A DNA stretch of 64,000 nt from Prochlorococcus marinus XMU1404 (GCF_017696175.1 NZ_JAAORE010000001.1:310001-374000), one strand, 5' to 3'. Shown: positions 31,105 through 38,374, counted from the first letter of the stretch. The notes: generated from the sequence alone by a model not told the origin. Translations and numbers: made by a program.

Positions 31105-31248
31105 ATGAATAAAGAAGAAACAGCAAAGCAAAAAACTATTTTAAATGTAGGCTATTGTGAAACGACTTCTGAATGGCTCAATAGAATCATTACTGAACTG
31201 GCAGATGAAAATAAAAATTTCGTAGATTTGTCAGTTATTTGTGCTTAA
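31105..31248 (+). CDS. Hypothetical protein, 47 aa
   Basis: The frame MNKEETAKQKTILNVGYCET continues TSEWLNRIITELADENKNFV and ends SVICA. Soluble, two Cys. No family recognised. Confidence 0.45.
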   Translation: MNKEETAKQKTILNVGYCETTSEWLNRIITELADENKNFVDLSVICA

Positions 31249-31325
31249 TTTTTTAGAAAATAAATTTTGATTTTTTTTCAGGCAGCTTTTAACAATAAGA
31301 GAAATTTAAAAGATAATTTTTTGAT

Positions 31326-31793
31326 GTGAATCCTAATAAAAAAAACCTAGAAATAATTAAACATTTTAATTTATCTCCTCATCCTGAAGGTGGATGGTAT
31401 AGAGAGATAGTAAGGAGCGAAAATTATCTAATAAGGGAAGACGGCCAAAGTAGAAACTTTATTACGGGAATTTATTATCTTTTAGAGAGAGATGCGAAAA
31501 GTGCTTGGCACAGAGTAAAAAATGCAGATGAAATTTGGATTTATCTAAGGGGCGATCCTCTGAATTTATGGTGCTTAGATAATGATAATAAGTTAATAAG
31601 AAATTTAATTTTAGATTCTAATAATCCAGTAGAAATGATCCCATCTGGATACTGGCAAGCAGCAAAAAGTAAAGGAGAATTTACTTTGGTCAGTTGTTGT
31701 GTTGGTCCTGGATTTGATTTTAAGGATTTTGAATTGCTAAGAAATACAAATCATACTTCTAGATTAGATAAAGCAATTAATGATCTTATTTAA
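31326..31793 (+). CDS. Cupin-fold protein (DUF985 / Cupin_5)
   Basis: GTG start. LSPHPEGGWYREIVRS, ITGIYYLLERDAKSAWHRV, ADEIWIYLRGDPLNLW and VSCCVGPGFDFKDFEL follow the DUF985 cupin pattern, including the metal-site H-R-V and E-x-W residues. At 155 residues it is full length. Related proteins are sugar-acid or amino-acid isomerase-like, but the substrate is unknown. Confidence 0.88.
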   Translation: MNPNKKNLEIIKHFNLSPHPEGGWYREIVRSENYLIREDGQSRNFITGIYYLLERDAKSAWHRVKNADEIWIYLRGDPLNLWCLDNDNKLIRNLILDSNNPVEMIPSGYWQAAKSKGEFTLVSCCVGPGFDFKDFELLRNTNHTSRLDKAINDLI

Positions 31794-31863
31794 AACATTT
31801 TTTAGTTTATAGTTTTAGAAATTTCCTTTAGATTTATAGGGCTACTTAATCAATGTATATTGA

Positions 31864-32241
31864 ATGAATCAAAATTCTGTCAAAACAATTGGGATTAAAG
31901 ATGAATCAAGAAAAGATTCATACATAGTATATGTAAATCAGGCTGATGGATTAAAAGACATCCTTAATAGGGATTTTGATGAATGGTCTAATTTTGATAG
32001 TTGGGAAAGTATTTCAGTTCAGCAATGGATTTTTTCTAGGGCTTTGGAGGTTTCCAGAGGTAAGAAAATTGATATTAAATGTGATTGTTGTGAACATAAT
32101 GATTTTATCCCAAATGATTTTGAGAGCATTAAAAAAGAAAAATGCTTTGGTAAAAAAAGTGCATATATTATTGAAAAAGTTGTAGATGAAATTGTATTAG
32201 CTAAGGCAAGAAGAGAAAGTGATGGAACATATTCTGCATAA
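31864..32241 (+). CDS. Hypothetical protein, 125 aa
   Basis: A soluble protein with DSYIVYVNQADGLKDILNRD, SVQQWIFSRALEVSRGKK and a Cys cluster IKCDCCEHNDF that could hold a metal or a disulphide. The C-terminus is helical (VVDEIVLAKARRESDG). Not recognised. Confidence 0.55.
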   Translation: MNQNSVKTIGIKDESRKDSYIVYVNQADGLKDILNRDFDEWSNFDSWESISVQQWIFSRALEVSRGKKIDIKCDCCEHNDFIPNDFESIKKEKCFGKKSAYIIEKVVDEIVLAKARRESDGTYSA

Positions 32242-32277
32242 GATTCATAAATATCTATGGAGTTAAAAATCTTTTAC

Positions 32278-32466
32278 TTACCAGTGAAAATTATCAGAAG
32301 AACCAATCGTTAAATTTCTAGTGGACATCTTATGGAACTTAAAGTGTACCGAATCACTGAAATCCTTTTCATCTGTGTAATTCACAAGATCTACTGGATC
32401 GATATTTTCATCGAACCATGCATCATATTCAATATGGTTTGGTTCGGCAAAAAAACTCATATCCAA
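32278..32466 (-). CDS. Hypothetical acidic protein, 62 aa
   Basis: MDMSFFAEPNHIEYDAWFDE and IDPVDLVNYTDEKDFSDSVH make an acidic, aromatic-rich peptide. The opposite-strand frame (32332-32514) is less protein-like. No function known. Confidence 0.4.
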   Translation of the reverse strand: MDMSFFAEPNHIEYDAWFDENIDPVDLVNYTDEKDFSDSVHFKFHKMSTRNLTIGSSDNFHW

Positions 32467-32630
32467 TTAATAGCTACCAAAAAACATATAAACGGTACAT
32501 GCTATACCAAATAAAGATCCTTTTTTTGCGAATTCATATTGAAAAGGCTTAAAAATCTAAATTTAAAGATAATTTAAATGCTTTTTAAAATATGGTTTTT
32601 AAATTGAAATTACATTCATGATATTTATCT

Positions 32631-32951
32631 ATGGCTTACTATCACGTTCATGGACTTATTCCAGACGGAATTTCTCAGTCCGAAGGTTACAAAATGTTTG
32701 AGCAGTATATTGCTTCCGGTGCACCAATGGATAATTTTGATGGATTTGAATTGATAAGTAGATTCCATGCGCCTGAAACAGGGGAGGTTTTTGTAACTTT
32801 CAAGGCTGATAATCACTTAGCAATATCTCAACATTTTGGAGTGTGGAGAGCGAAATTTGGACTTGATTGGAATATCACTGCCGTTTTAAATGATGATGAG
32901 GTTATTCAAAGAAACAAACAAGTTGCTGATGCTGTTGCCGCAATGGGATAA
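32631..32951 (+). CDS. DUF3303-family protein
   Basis: This 106-residue protein has YYHVHGLIPDGISQSEGYKMF, GFELISRFHAPETGEVFVTF and HFGVWRAKFGLDWNITAV, the pattern of DUF3303. It is a small alpha+beta (ferredoxin-like) fold of unknown role, common in picocyanobacteria. A related copy is at 33321. It is followed by a hairpin terminator at 32981. Confidence 0.75.
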   Translation: MAYYHVHGLIPDGISQSEGYKMFEQYIASGAPMDNFDGFELISRFHAPETGEVFVTFKADNHLAISQHFGVWRAKFGLDWNITAVLNDDEVIQRNKQVADAVAAMG

Positions 32952-32958
32952 TTGAAAT

Positions 32959-33003
32959 GATTGATAGTCGATCTAGAATAAGGAGCAATTAGCTCCTTTT
33001 TTT
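32959..33003 (+). promoter_or_regulatory. Repeated leader element with terminator abutting a start codon
   Basis: GATTGATAGTCGATCTAGAA is followed by the hairpin AGGAGC-AATTA-GCTCCT (32981-32997) and a T-run ending at 33003. The ATG of the next gene is at 33004. A sister element with the same block is at 36421. It terminates the gene at 32631 and could attenuate the gene at 33004. Confidence 0.55.
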
Positions 33004-33282
33004 ATGTCTCTTGAAACTACTGTTTTTACATTCAAAATAAGCGTCCCTTATGAAGAATGGGCTGCAGTTTATGACAGCCAAGAAAATATACAAATGAATA
33101 AAGAACGTGGAATTGTTTGCTTATATAAAGGTGTTAAGAAAGATGATACAACCAGTGTAATTCTCATTGAACAGGGTGAAGAAGGTACATCAATAGCTAT
33201 GTTTGAAGATCCAGCAGTGAAACCATTAATTGAGAGTGCAGGTCATATTTATGATTCAACTGTCATATCAAGTTACTTTTAA
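33004..33282 (+). CDS. DUF3764-like protein
   Basis: This 92-residue protein has TTVFTFKISVPYEEWAAVYD, KERGIVCLYKGVKKDDTTSV and IEQGEEGTSIAMFEDP, recalling DUF3764 of marine cyanobacteria. A ferredoxin-like (dimeric alpha+beta) fold is likely. Its ATG follows a terminator T-run with no base between, so expression depends on read-through or on a leaderless promoter inside the hairpin region. Confidence 0.7.
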   Translation: MSLETTVFTFKISVPYEEWAAVYDSQENIQMNKERGIVCLYKGVKKDDTTSVILIEQGEEGTSIAMFEDPAVKPLIESAGHIYDSTVISSYF

Positions 33283-33320
33283 ATTTCACTCATAAAATAA
33301 GTTTAGATTACTATTTATTT

Positions 33321-33602
33321 ATGTTGTTTCTAATTTCTAATAAATTTACTGATGCAAATGCCCAAGAGAAGGGATCCAAAATGTTAAAAGAATGGTACGA
33401 CAAAGGAGGGCCACAAAATAGACCAGAGGGTTATGACGTTAAATCTTGGATTTTCTTACCTCAACATGGCAATGGGTACTCTGTTATAGATGCTGATTCT
33501 TTAGAAACTATTTGGAAACAGTGGAGTCCTTGGAGAGAGATATTGGAATTCACTATTGAACCTTGTGCAGATTTACATCAAACAGTAGCTCTATATTGTT
33601 AA
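33321..33602 (+). CDS. DUF3303-family protein (second copy)
   Basis: FLISNKFTDANAQEKGSKML, EWYDKGGPQNRPEGYDVKSW and a C-terminal EFTIEPCADLHQTVAL fit DUF3303. It is distant in sequence from the copy at 32631. Small soluble protein with no known role. Confidence 0.7.
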   Translation: MLFLISNKFTDANAQEKGSKMLKEWYDKGGPQNRPEGYDVKSWIFLPQHGNGYSVIDADSLETIWKQWSPWREILEFTIEPCADLHQTVALYC

Positions 33603-33633
33603 TGAAAGGCTTACTACTTATACCTTTTAATTA

Positions 33634-33891
33634 ATGACTAAATCTTATTGGTTGATTAACTCAAAAAGAACAGAAGTAAAAAGATTTATCAAAAATGATA
33701 AGAGTGTAGAGGGTGTTTTTGAGTACATGTTTGTAGATACTGGAAAAATAGTTGGTGTGTTTGGAAAAGAACCACCTGTAATGACAACAACAATTTCTGT
33801 AGATATAGATTTGGCTAGAGAAATTTATGAAAGGTTAATCTCTCATGGATGGAGTAAAACTGAGGAAGTTTGGAATAAAAATGGGAGATAA
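33634..33891 (+). CDS. DUF1651 protein (second copy)
   Basis: SYWLINSKRTEVKRF, VFEYMFVDTGKIVGVFGKEP and IDLARKIYERLISHGWSKT-type residues (here DLAREIYERL) align with the DUF1651 protein at 23618. A family restricted to picocyanobacteria. Function unknown. Confidence 0.7.
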   Translation: MTKSYWLINSKRTEVKRFIKNDKSVEGVFEYMFVDTGKIVGVFGKEPPVMTTTISVDIDLAREIYERLISHGWSKTEEVWNKNGR

Positions 33892-33922
33892 GCATGTTTG
33901 AGCAATTTAGCAAAGATAAAAA

Positions 33923-34072
33923 ATGAAACGTTTACTATTGACTCCTATATTCAAAAGTTTTAAAAGAAGTGCTTTTTTCTCATCACTTAATAAGAATTCT
34001 TGTCCTGTTTATGATTCTGAAGAAATAAAAAAACAAGAACAACAAGAAGCTATTAAAAAATTGTATCCATAA
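33923..34072 (+). CDS. Hypothetical protein, 49 aa
   Basis: The frame MKRLLLTPIFKSFKRSAFFS continues LNKNSCPVYDSEEIKKQEQQ and stops at 34070. A basic N-terminus and acidic helix. Unassigned and weakly supported. Confidence 0.35.
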   Translation: MKRLLLTPIFKSFKRSAFFSSLNKNSCPVYDSEEIKKQEQQEAIKKLYP

Positions 34073-34096
34073 AAAAAAGGGCGTTAGCTTCGCCCC
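34071..34096 (-). terminator. Rho-independent terminator on the minus strand
   Basis: Read on the minus strand, GGGCG-AAGCTAA-CGCCC is followed by eight T. No minus-strand gene ends here. It may close a short RNA covering about 34130-34071, which includes one copy of the AATCCCCATCACCC repeat. Confidence 0.5.
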
Positions 34097-34112
34097 AGTC
34101 AAAAAGCAGGAT

Positions 34113-34126
34113 AATCCCCATCACCC
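34113..34126 (+). repeat. AATCCCCATCACCC repeat, copy 1
   Basis: This 14-base block recurs exactly at 34226-34239 in the same orientation. Here it is followed by GGCC. It lies in a gene-free stretch of about 190 bases (34073-34262). Confidence 0.6.
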
Positions 34127-34220
34127 GGCCTTTTATAAAATCCTAGCACTACATATGGTGTTTGTAAGTAATAAAAATTTACTATTGGTGGAGTTGTTTG
34201 TTTCTAATTAATTTGTCATG

Positions 34221-34262
34221 ATGGAAATCCCCATCACCCAGGCTCGCAAGAGTCTTTTTTTT
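34221..34262 (+). promoter_or_regulatory. sRNA-like leader with terminator abutting a start codon
   Basis: A short hairpin GATGG-AAATCC-CCATC includes repeat copy 2 (34226-34239). It is followed by GGCTC-GCAA-GAGTC (34241-34254) with a GNRA-type loop and eight T ending at 34262. The ATG of the ABM gene is at 34263. This looks like a small RNA whose read-through would make the mRNA. Confidence 0.5.
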
Positions 34263-34652
34263 ATGTCTAGTTTTGGATCAGACACTCCATTTATGCTTCT
34301 TGCAAAACTTAAAGTTAAGGAAGATAAGGTTGCAGAATACTTAGAAATTGCAGATAAGACAGATAAAGCTGTTAAAACTGAGGAACCAGGAATGCTCCAT
34401 CATACTTTTGATCAAGATCCTGATGATCCTCTTCGTTTTGTATGGTCAGAAGTCTATAAAAATGATGATGCTTTACTGGCTCATTTAGCTAATCCAGCAT
34501 TAGGTGTTTATCTTGAGGCTCATGTTGAACTGGGAACTGATCTTTCGGTTGAATTTTACGGAACTGTGGGAGATAAAGTTATTGAAGCCATGAATGCAAC
34601 AGGAGTTCCATATAAGATCTTTAAAACAAAATTTGGTTATAGCAGAGTTTAA
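34263..34652 (+). CDS. Antibiotic biosynthesis monooxygenase (ABM)-domain protein
   Basis: The start is taken at 34263 (MSSFGSDTPFMLLAKLKVKE). The earlier in-frame ATGs at 34218 would translate through a terminator hairpin. The ABM pattern is MLLAKLKVKEDKVAEYL, EEPGMLHHTFDQDPDDPLRF, WSEVYKNDDALLAHLANPAL, typical of YgiN-like small dimeric proteins, some of which are quinol monooxygenases. The C-terminal extension FYGTVGDKVIEAMNATGVPY is seen in cyanobacterial members. Confidence 0.8.
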   Translation: MSSFGSDTPFMLLAKLKVKEDKVAEYLEIADKTDKAVKTEEPGMLHHTFDQDPDDPLRFVWSEVYKNDDALLAHLANPALGVYLEAHVELGTDLSVEFYGTVGDKVIEAMNATGVPYKIFKTKFGYSRV

Positions 34653-34681
34653 GGAATAAGAGTATTTACTAATTAGTTCGA

Positions 34682-34801
34682 CTAAATTATTAATAAGAAT
34701 CTGAGTGCTAGAGGTAACCATAGACATAGAAGAATCATTAGTAAAATAGTAATAGCATGGATATTTGGAATGTAATACTCTTTTAAAATTTGTGTTTTCA
34801 T
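34682..34801 (-). CDS. Small membrane protein, 39 aa
   Basis: ATG at 34801 opens MKTQILKEYYIPNIHAITIL and continues LMILLCLWLPLALRFLLII. One or two hydrophobic segments. Probably co-transcribed with the 29-aa ORF just upstream (34805-34894). Unassigned. Confidence 0.4.
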   Translation of the reverse strand: MKTQILKEYYIPNIHAITILLMILLCLWLPLALRFLLII

Positions 34802-34804
34802 AAT

Positions 34805-34894
34805 TTATCTCGCCTTCTTAAGTTTGATTTCTCTTCTGATAAGCAACGCTATTACCACTACACACATGTTCATTAGAAATACGTCTAATCGCAT
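34805..34894 (-). CDS. Small membrane protein, 29 aa
   Basis: The frame MRLDVFLMNMCVVVIALLIR ends RREIKLKKAR. One helix with a basic tail (N-out/C-in likely). Its stop is three bases before the next ATG at 34801. Confidence 0.35.
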   Translation of the reverse strand: MRLDVFLMNMCVVVIALLIRREIKLKKAR

Positions 34895-35034
34895 TTTTTG
34901 AAAAGTCTCTACTTAATTAATAGCAAGATTATTGATCTACGAATCAAGAGATGATTACAAATTTTTGTTGGCTTAATAAAAGGAATTTAAAAATTAAATT
35001 TATGCTTAAATATCTCAGTTCTTTTAACTATTAA

Positions 35035-35337
35035 ATGGCTTATTCAGAAACAAGAATAGTAATAGGCGGTCTAGCCCATGTACCTGTTCTTATTTTTATA
35101 GCAAATTTCATTAAAGGTAAGTTTGTAATTAAAACTGAAAAGGCAAATGATACTGTAGTTCATCAAGAGCCAGTTAAAATTATTGAGGTAAAAGATACAG
35201 TATTTAAAGAAGGAAAAGCAGAAGCTATCAGGGAACTTTCAAACAAGCTTGACAGTATTGAACAGAAGGCTGATGAGGTTTATGAAAAGGTAAAGAAGAA
35301 AAAAAAAGATAAGAAGAAGAAAAAAAAGAATAACTAA
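35035..35337 (+). CDS. Hypothetical membrane-anchored protein with poly-Lys tail, 100 aa
   Basis: One N-terminal hydrophobic segment (IVIGGLAHVPVLIFIANFI) is followed by a charged helical region (EAIRELSNKLDSIEQKADEVYEKV). The C-terminus is almost pure Lys (KKKKKDKKKKKKNN). The tail might bind nucleic acid or acidic lipid. Its stop overlaps by four bases that of the convergent gene at 35334. Confidence 0.5.
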   Translation: MAYSETRIVIGGLAHVPVLIFIANFIKGKFVIKTEKANDTVVHQEPVKIIEVKDTVFKEGKAEAIRELSNKLDSIEQKADEVYEKVKKKKKDKKKKKKNN

Positions 35338-35519
35338 ATTGAGACCCTATCAAGCATCAATACATCTTGAACTTGGATTGTATCTCTCTTATCTTCATCT
35401 TCGGGATCTTTATAAGATTCAATTTCAGCTTGAATTTTTCTCTTGTAAACTCCTTTGATATAGTCAATTTCTCTACTCTCTTTATTCAAGATTGAGAATG
35501 GTGATCTTTGTAAGTTCAT
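35334..35519 (-). CDS. Hypothetical protein, 61 aa
   Basis: A charged soluble protein: MNLQRSPFSILNKESREIDY, KRKIQAEIESYKDPEDEDKR, VQDVLMLDRVSI. Shares direction with the 45-aa ORF upstream (35547). Unassigned. Confidence 0.45.
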   Translation of the reverse strand: MNLQRSPFSILNKESREIDYIKGVYKRKIQAEIESYKDPEDEDKRDTIQVQDVLMLDRVSI

Positions 35520-35546
35520 AACTTTCTCCTAATAAATAAGTTTCGA

Positions 35547-35684
35547 TCAGCTCCAGTTTTTATCAGATTCAACAAAGCTATCTAATGTTTGCTGATTCCT
35601 GATTTCTTCTTCAAGAAGTTCTTCTTCTGATCTTTCTTCAATCTCAGATTTATGATCTTCTTTTAGGGTGGATTTGGTAGACAT
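35547..35684 (-). CDS. Hypothetical Glu-rich protein, 45 aa
   Basis: ATG at 35684 opens MSTKSTLKEDHKSEIEERSE, continues EELLEEEIRNQQTLDSF and ends SDKNWS. An acidic helix with no known relatives. It lies 27 bases upstream of the gene at 35519 in the same direction. Confidence 0.4.
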   Translation of the reverse strand: MSTKSTLKEDHKSEIEERSEEELLEEEIRNQQTLDSFVESDKNWS

Positions 35685-35826
35685 TTGCTCATGACGACTA
35701 CAACTATGTTCTAACTAGTAAGACAAGCCATTCGACTAATAAATATGTACGGTTTGAGGTACTAACTTATACGGATAAAGGATCAACAATTGAATTTGAA
35801 TATGGTTAAAATGTTAAGAATTTAGT

Positions 35827-35913
35827 TCAATTTTTCCCTTTAAGAATCATCAGCATTGGCAGACCAATAAGCATCAGACTCCCATCGATTAATAAGAAGA
35901 TATTTAGATTCAT
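35827..35913 (-). CDS. Small membrane protein, 28 aa (cassette copy 1)
   Basis: The frame MNLNIFLLIDGSLMLIGLPM ends LMILKGKN. It matches the 31-aa protein at 40128 nearly residue for residue, with mostly silent or conservative base changes. This supports it as a real coding sequence. Its ATG overlaps the stop of the upstream frame as ATGA. Confidence 0.5.
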   Translation of the reverse strand: MNLNIFLLIDGSLMLIGLPMLMILKGKN

Positions 35914-36100
35914 TTTTCCATTTCTTCGTCGATATTCCAATTAAGAGTTATCCCTTTTTTAAGGGGGTCTTTTTCATATCATCCATCTCTTTTCTGATTT
36001 TGTTGTAGTATGCCTGCTCTTCTGGATCATCAGAACCAAGACCATAATTCATGGTTGCCGCAAGATATATTCTGTGCATCTTGTATGACGATAATGCCAT
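35910..36100 (-). pseudogene. Frameshifted copy of the small gene at 40223 (cassette copy 1)
   Basis: From ATG at 36100 it reads MALSSYKMHRIYLAATMNYG, then LGSDDPEEQAYYNKIRKEMD, closely matching the intact copy at 40223-40423. At about 35960 one A is missing from an A-run, so the frame hits an early stop. Restoring it gives KKGITLNWNIDEEMEK, matching KKGIPLTWDIPDGMD in the intact copy. It is either a single-base decay or a homopolymer sequencing error. Confidence 0.6.
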
Positions 36101-36170
36101 TTCTTAAGACAATGTTTTAAATTCTAAAATATATAAATGTTATTTAAGACTAATTAGTTTTATTGGGCTA

Positions 36171-36242
36171 TAACCTCGCCTAGACATGAACTTAGGGCCT
36201 CTCCCTTACCAAGGGAGTGCTCTACCGCTGAGCTACAAGGGC
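36171..36242 (-). tRNA. tRNA-Thr (GGT)-like gene with degenerate 3' half
   Basis: On the minus strand GCCCTTGTAGCTCAGCGGTA, GAGC and CTCCC-TTGGTAA-GGGAG form intact D and anticodon arms with anticodon GGT. The T arm (CTAAG TTCATGT CTAGG) has an A-A mismatch. The 3' acceptor strand CGAGGTT leaves position 2-71 unpaired and 1-72 as a wobble. The 72-base length fits. It may be an inactive remnant or attachment-site copy at an island edge; a normal copy is expected elsewhere in the genome. Confidence 0.6.
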
Positions 36243-36405
36243 AATTTTAAAGTGGGCCGGGTTGGACCAATCAAGACTACCTGCAGCACAATGATTCTGA
36301 AGTGTGCAGAATAAATTTAGAAGGCCTTTCTGTGGCTGTCAAATTATTTCTAGGGAGTGCTGTAACTTATCTTCAGTCCACTTTTTTGCCTTTGCACTTA
36401 CTGTA

Positions 36406-36476
36406 ATGGGATAATTTTATTGATTGACAGTCGATCTAACATAGAGGGATAAAACCCTCTTTTTTTATTTTTTTTT
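36406..36476 (+). promoter_or_regulatory. Repeated leader element with terminator before a start codon (copy 2)
   Basis: AATGGGATAATT and ATTGACAGTCGATCTAACAT match the element at 32939-32980. The hairpin GAGGG-ATAAAA-CCCTC (36444-36459) and a long T-run follow, and the ATG of the next gene is at 36480. The copied block includes what looks like the 3' tail of a DUF3303 gene (GTAATGGGATAA), so it was probably duplicated together with a gene end. Confidence 0.5.
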
Positions 36477-36479
36477 TTG

Positions 36480-36947
36480 ATGGGAGCAGAAGCTTATCAG
36501 ATAAAAGATTACTTTCATGATGAGGCAGTAGCTTTTGCTGGAGCGATGAATCCCAAAGGTAGCCTGGCTCACAATTCAGATGAGATGTATTCATCTGACC
36601 GATATAAGTTAGAGAGTTGGAATCCTGAAGATACAATTCCAGTGGCAACTTTTTTTTATGAAAAGTACTCCCCAAAAAAAACATATTTTTATGTCGCATC
36701 TTTTACAGAAACACAATGGAAAGAATCTCATATGGAAGTTTATTCACTCTTTTCTATCTGGTGGAATAAAGAATGGAGTCACTGGGAAAAAATACCTGAG
36801 TACTGTTGTTCCGTAATATCTGAAAAACCTCAACCACCTTTACATAAAGAAGCAGCAAATTGGATGTTGAAAAGAATGTCTACCAAAGGCTCTGGTTTCG
36901 CAGAGGTAGACTATTTTATAGAAGGCAAATTAGAACTAATAATTTGA
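36480..36947 (+). CDS. Hypothetical protein, tandem paralogue A
   Basis: Start at ATG 36480 (TTG one codon earlier is possible). MGAEAYQIKDYFHDEAVAFA, DTIPVATFFYEKYSPKKTYF and EYCCSVISEKPQPPLHKEAANWMLKRM align with the next gene at 37054 over the whole length. A soluble alpha+beta protein of 155 residues with a conserved CC pair and HKEAANWM block. No recognised family. Confidence 0.6.
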   Translation: MGAEAYQIKDYFHDEAVAFAGAMNPKGSLAHNSDEMYSSDRYKLESWNPEDTIPVATFFYEKYSPKKTYFYVASFTETQWKESHMEVYSLFSIWWNKEWSHWEKIPEYCCSVISEKPQPPLHKEAANWMLKRMSTKGSGFAEVDYFIEGKLELII

Positions 36948-37053
36948 ATATTTTTCATAGACTTCAACTTTTCTTTTAAGTATTTTTTTTATTTGATATC
37001 AGAACTAAAATAAGAGTCATGAAACATTCTTATTTAAGTTTAATTTTTGATTA

Positions 37054-37509
37054 ATGGGAGAAGAAACTTATCGAATAGAAGAATATTGGCATGACGAGGT
37101 AACCGCTTTTGGTACGGCGTTCGGCATTTTAGGTGAGAGAGAAACACCAAAAGAAGATTTCTGTGAATCAACTGACTTTAATAATCTAGAGAGTTCCTTG
37201 CCTCCGGATACCATTAAAGTTGCAACTTTTGTGTACAAAGAATACTCCACAAAAAAAATAAATTTTTATGTTTGCTCATTCCCGGAACCACATCCACATT
37301 ATTCATATTCTCTCTTCTCAATAATGTGGAGTAGAGATAATCTCTGGGAATTAAATCCTTGGTACTGTTGTTCTGTAAAATCTGAACAACCTCAACCATG
37401 TTTACATAAAGAAGCAGCAAATTGGATGTTTAAAGAAATGACTACTAAAGGTTGTGCTATTGCTCCATTAGATGTCTTCAACAATGGAAAACTTGAGATA
37501 CTAATTTGA
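37054..37509 (+). CDS. Hypothetical protein, tandem paralogue B
   Basis: MGEETYRIEEYWHDEVTAFG, DTIKVATFVYKEYSTKKINF and WYCCSVKSEQPQPCLHKEAANWMFKEM show clear homology with the preceding gene, so the pair arose by tandem duplication. It ends ten bases before the nuclease gene at 37520, suggesting one transcript. Confidence 0.6.
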   Translation: MGEETYRIEEYWHDEVTAFGTAFGILGERETPKEDFCESTDFNNLESSLPPDTIKVATFVYKEYSTKKINFYVCSFPEPHPHYSYSLFSIMWSRDNLWELNPWYCCSVKSEQPQPCLHKEAANWMFKEMTTKGCAIAPLDVFNNGKLEILI

Positions 37510-37519
37510 ATTAAAAGTC

Positions 37520-38374
37520 ATGATAGATCTGAAAAGGAATAGTAAAAAGGAACCTGTAAGAGCAACTGGATTAAGAACGAGAGCATCTTCCTCTTACTCT
37601 CCTAATCAGAAAGAGGATTTCAAAATAAGTAGAGGAAGGTTTTCCAATTTTTTAACCTGTAAAAGATGTTTTTACTTGGATAGAGTAAAAGGTTTAGACC
37701 CACCTGGAACACCTGGATGGACTTTAAATGAAACTACTGATTTACTGTTAAAAAAAGAATTTGATTATTGCCGAGAAAGACAAATTCCACATAGATTATT
37801 TATCGATAATGATTTAAGTCATCTAGTTCCTTTTGATCATCCTGAGATAGATGATTGGCGTAATTCACTCCACAAAGGATTGATGCTTCGTCATAAGGAA
37901 ACAAACATAATCTTGACTGGAGGAGTTGATGATATTTGGCAGCATAAGATTACAAAGGAATTAATAGTTGTTGATTACAAATCTCAGGCAAAACTTGGGA
38001 GAGTAGATAAACAAGATTATCTTGATGATCCATATCATGAAGGATATAAAATCCAAATGGATTTCTATGCATATCTTCTAAAAGGAATGGGATTTGATGT
38101 CCATAAAACATCCTATTTTTTAGTTTGTAATGCAAAAAGAGATGATGAAGAATTTAATAAAAGAATGAATTTTGACGAATATTTAGTTCCTTATGATTGG
38201 AATATTGATTGGATTGAAGAAGAAATAGATTCAATGGTTTCTTTGATGAATAATGACCAGATTCCTGAACCAAATTTATCCTGTAAAAACTGCGCTTATT
38301 CCGAGCAATATGCCAAGTTGGTATGTAATTCTGTGAAAGATGATAGTGAAGAAATTCAAGGAAATCTTTTTTAA
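37520..38374 (+). CDS. PD-(D/E)XK nuclease, Cas4/RecB-like, with probable Fe-S cluster
   Basis: Nuclease core residues: GGVDDIW (D137/D138), VVDYKSQ (D152, K154) and the helix motif QMDFYAYLL (Q179 region). Four or five Cys are placed as in Cas4 and AddB nucleases: CKRC (47, 50) near the N-terminus, and CKNC with a third Cys (255, 258, 269) near the C-terminus, which would clamp a 4Fe-4S cluster. At 284 residues it is a stand-alone nuclease. No cas1/cas2 or CRISPR array lies in the window, so a role in phage defence or recombination is more likely. Confidence 0.8.
   Translation: MIDLKRNSKKEPVRATGLRTRASSSYSPNQKEDFKISRGRFSNFLTCKRCFYLDRVKGLDPPGTPGWTLNETTDLLLKKEFDYCRERQIPHRLFIDNDLSHLVPFDHPEIDDWRNSLHKGLMLRHKETNIILTGGVDDIWQHKITKELIVVDYKSQAKLGRVDKQDYLDDPYHEGYKIQMDFYAYLLKGMGFDVHKTSYFLVCNAKRDDEEFNKRMNFDEYLVPYDWNIDWIEEEIDSMVSLMNNDQIPEPNLSCKNCAYSEQYAKLVCNSVKDDSEEIQGNLF

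Noticed and set aside
32332-32514. 60-codon plus-strand ORF opposite 32278-32466
   Set aside because: The opposite frame is more protein-like; both are weak.
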